Shown piece after piece: positions 6,449 through 7,970 of a stretch of DNA of 7,970 nt. The position numbers and the translations under genes are program-made. The number at the start of each line of letters is the position of its first letter. The first letter of the stretch is position 1. The notes beneath the pieces were generated by a model. That model was not told where the DNA came from. It worked only from the letters and a program-made list of their open reading frames with translations, and made no database searches. This DNA is from Candidatus Eiseniibacteriota bacterium (GTDB taxonomy: Bacteria; Joyebacterota; Joyebacteria; Joyebacterales; Joyebacteraceae): positions 1-7,970 of the forward strand of contig DAOVNE010000046.1 of assembly GCA_030630395.1 (NCBI GenBank), in the 5' to 3' direction.

Positions 6449-6781
6449 TCAGGCAATCAACGGCGAACGAACCGCTTTCAGCGCCGGAATCTGCGACGCG
6501 CGGCTGAGGCGTGGCTTGGGCTTTCGTCTGGGAACCCTGGCAGCATCCACAGCCTTGTGCAGGTTCAACGGTTCGTATCTGAGGTGTTTCTCGATGAGCT
6601 CCTTGACCTTTGCCTTCGCACCAGCGCTGATCTCGTCCTGTACACAGTCCTTTACTTCCGAGCCCAACCTGGCTAGCATGGCTTTCGGAAGGTCGTGGTC
6701 TCTCGTGGGCAGATCCCCATTCCCATCGCGAGTGGGATAGGACTGTGGATAGCCAAAGGAGATTGGCATTGCGTATGTCAT
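6449..6781 (-). CDS. Hypothetical small basic protein (uncertain)
   Basis: A 110-codon frame whose product I do not recognise. From residue 35 it looks protein-like: MLARLGSEVKDCVQDEISAG continues into a charged helical stretch AKAKVKELIEKHLRYEP, then a Lys/Arg/Pro-rich tail (RVPRRKPKPRLSRA). Residues 1-34 are Pro/Asp/Gly-rich and less convincing. The opposite-strand frame is Ser-rich, as expected of a shadow of a Lys/Glu-rich gene. Against it, neither ATG 6781, ATG 6769 nor ATG 6679 has a clear ribosome-binding site, and the first two overlap the start of the divergent membrane gene. If real, the 76-residue form from 6679 is most economical. It has no membrane segment or signal peptide and could be a remnant. 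It would precede the phosphatase operon on the same strand, separated by the palindrome. Confidence 0.4.
   Translation of the reverse strand: MTYAMPISFGYPQSYPTRDGNGDLPTRDHDLPKAMLARLGSEVKDCVQDEISAGAKAKVKELIEKHLRYEPLNLHKAVDAARVPRRKPKPRLSRASQIPALKAVRSPLIA
6756..6777 (+). promoter_or_regulatory. Ribosome-binding site of the divergent membrane protein gene
   Basis: AAGGAGA at 6756-6762 is followed by TTG at 6769 (six bases later) and ATG at 6775 (twelve bases later) in one frame. The spacing is better for TTG. No clear -35/-10 pair was found upstream on the plus strand. Confidence 0.55.
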
Positions 6782-7970
6782 CCGGACGATGGGCCGTGCT
6801 CGCTGGGCTCGTCGCCGTGATTCTCTACCTCCCCACCATAATGGCCGCTCCTCGCGGCGATGAACTTAATACACTGTATTGGGCGGCCCGGACCATCAGG
6901 CATCCAGCGGACCTTTTTCACCCATGGATGGGCGGTGTCCTTCGGCTTCCGCCCAAGCTCGCTATCATGGCCGGTCTTGAGCTGTGGGGAATCAGGATCT
7001 GGCCGTACCACCTGCTCAACATCGCCATCCATGCGTTCTCAACGATACTCGTCGCGCGTCTGGGCACGAGGTGGAGTGAATCCGACCGTGTCGGTGGGTG
7101 GGCTGCGATCCTGTTCGCGTCGGGGCTCGGGATCTACGCGAAGGCGGTGGTTGTCATCAGCAACGTGACGATGCTGTTGGGGCTGGCGTTTCTGCTGATC
7201 GCACTTGATCTACTCTGGTCTGGTAGATGGAAGGTGGCTCTGCTGTTCTTCGTCTTGGGGATCGCGTCTCACGAAGCTATCGTGGTCGCCCCTCTGCTCA
7301 TCTTCCTCATCCCTCGCTCACGACGGGGTGAGAACAACGTGCAGTGGGGCTCCCTGACCCGCCGCCTCGTACACAGCGAGATCCCGCGGAGGGTCGTGTC
7401 CGTTCTGTTGCTTCTACTTGTGCCGCTCTCGCTATGTCCCGGGTGGCTCGGACGATTCTGTTCGTACGAGATGCGGATGGTCCCATTCGCGCTGTTCCCT
7501 CTTAGTGAGCGGGGGACTGCCATCGTTCAGGATCATCCTGCAGATCTGATGGCCCACCTCATGTCCCTCATCATCGCCTGGCAATTGTGGGCCGGCATCG
7601 CCATCGTGGTACTGGTGGCCTACCTGGTGTGGCGAGGACGGGCGCTCTACGCCTTCGCAGCGGGGTGGATGTTCCTCTTCCTCGTTCCCTTCTGGATCAT
7701 CGTACGGGACTGGGAGGGGACTTGGTTGGACGTGCGCTATGCCTATGTCTCTGCGGTCGGGATGTGCATTCTGGCTTCGAGCCTCGTGCTCCGCCTCGCG
7801 GGCCGGCGCAGGCCTGTTGCGGCAGCACTGTTCTCACTGCTGATCCTGTGGAGCACCATCGTTGGCGGCCTCTGGTTCCGAGGGCACGTCCGGAAGGGTG
7901 AGACGCCGGAGGTGGTGGCTATTCGGAACGAGTGCCTCAGTGAGATCGCGGATATGGACGCCCGCTGGAA
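6775..7970 (+). CDS. Polytopic membrane protein, GT-C glycosyltransferase-like (TMTC/PMT-like), cut by window edge
   Basis: An open frame of 398 codons without a stop before the edge. The product is strongly hydrophobic, with roughly nine to ten membrane segments (about 7-24, 62-80, 106-126, 129-148, 152-179, 206-222, 262-286, 288-310, 322-341, 347-366). Features recall bacterial GT-C membrane glycosyltransferases: an acidic pair D29-E30 in the first outer loop, WGIRIWPYHLLNIAIHAFST (71-90, like the HLxNLxLH segment), SHEAIVVAPLL (165-175) and RYAYVSAVG (321-329, like RYLYLPSLG). Such enzymes transfer sugars from lipid carriers to proteins or surface glycans. This assignment rests on pattern recall, not a search. 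ATG at 6775 has AAGGAGA (6756-6762) 12 bases upstream; TTG at 6769, in frame, has better spacing (6) and would add only two residues. It is transcribed away from the phosphatase-efflux operon. Confidence 0.8.
   Translation, partial: MSSGRWAVLAGLVAVILYLPTIMAAPRGDELNTLYWAARTIRHPADLFHPWMGGVLRLPPKLAIMAGLELWGIRIWPYHLLNIAIHAFSTILVARLGTRWSESDRVGGWAAILFASGLGIYAKAVVVISNVTMLLGLAFLLIALDLLWSGRWKVALLFFVLGIASHEAIVVAPLLIFLIPRSRRGENNVQWGSLTRRLVHSEIPRRVVSVLLLLLVPLSLCPGWLGRFCSYEMRMVPFALFPLSERGTAIVQDHPADLMAHLMSLIIAWQLWAGIAIVVLVAYLVWRGRALYAFAAGWMFLFLVPFWIIVRDWEGTWLDVRYAYVSAVGMCILASSLVLRLAGRRRPVAAALFSLLILWSTIVGGLWFRGHVRKGETPEVVAIRNECLSEIADMDARW

Noticed and set aside
6404..6460. Sigma-70 promoter for the minus-strand operon (TTGCCT and CATACA candidates)
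   Set aside because: Boxes match the consensus poorly and spacing is wrong.
6778..7032. Minus-strand frame of 84 codons
   Set aside because: Antisense to the start of the membrane protein, which has a good hydrophobic pattern and a ribosome-binding site.

Overview
This is a GC-rich bacterial window (around 60% GC by eye) from a Gram-negative-type organism. Outer-membrane and periplasm-spanning proteins dominate it: a TolC-like channel, a lipid-anchored efflux adaptor, an RND permease and a DUF5916-type outer-membrane barrel. DUF5916 proteins with an N-terminal CBM9-like domain, tight operon packing and alternative starts (GTG, TTG) would fit a lineage such as Gemmatimonadota, Eisenbacteria, Krumholzibacteriota or another FCB-type phylum. 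The sequence alone does not decide this and I hold it at low confidence.

Left and centre (3-6327, all on the minus strand) form one compact operon, read from right to left. The order is an inositol-monophosphatase-family enzyme (GTG start at 6327), a DUF5916/CBM9-like surface protein (TTG start at 5515), a TolC-family outer-membrane factor (TTG at 3253 or ATG at 3190), a lipoprotein RND adaptor (ATG at 1811) and an RND permease that runs off the left edge (ATG at 710). Junctions are a 4-nt TTGA overlap, an 18-nt gap (81 nt if the ATG start is used), a 4-nt ATGA overlap and a 21-nt gap. Together the last three genes supply a full tripartite efflux pump. The DUF5916 barrel sits between the phosphatase and the pump and may be an envelope partner or simply a co-expressed surface protein.

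The centre-right (6328-6768) is a leader and divergent region. It holds a strong 36-nt palindrome (6368-6403) and an uncertain minus-strand ORF of 110 codons (6449-6781). No convincing sigma-70 promoter was seen.

The right part (6775-7970, plus strand) is a divergent polytopic membrane protein cut by the window edge. It resembles GT-C-fold, TMTC/PMT-like membrane glycosyltransferases.

No rRNA, tRNA, CRISPR array, insertion sequence or phage gene was recognised. The most unusual items are the 30-bp in-frame duplication that builds the start of the DUF5916 protein, the leader palindrome, the overlapping head-to-head starts near 6780, and the coupling of a DUF5916 barrel to an RND pump.
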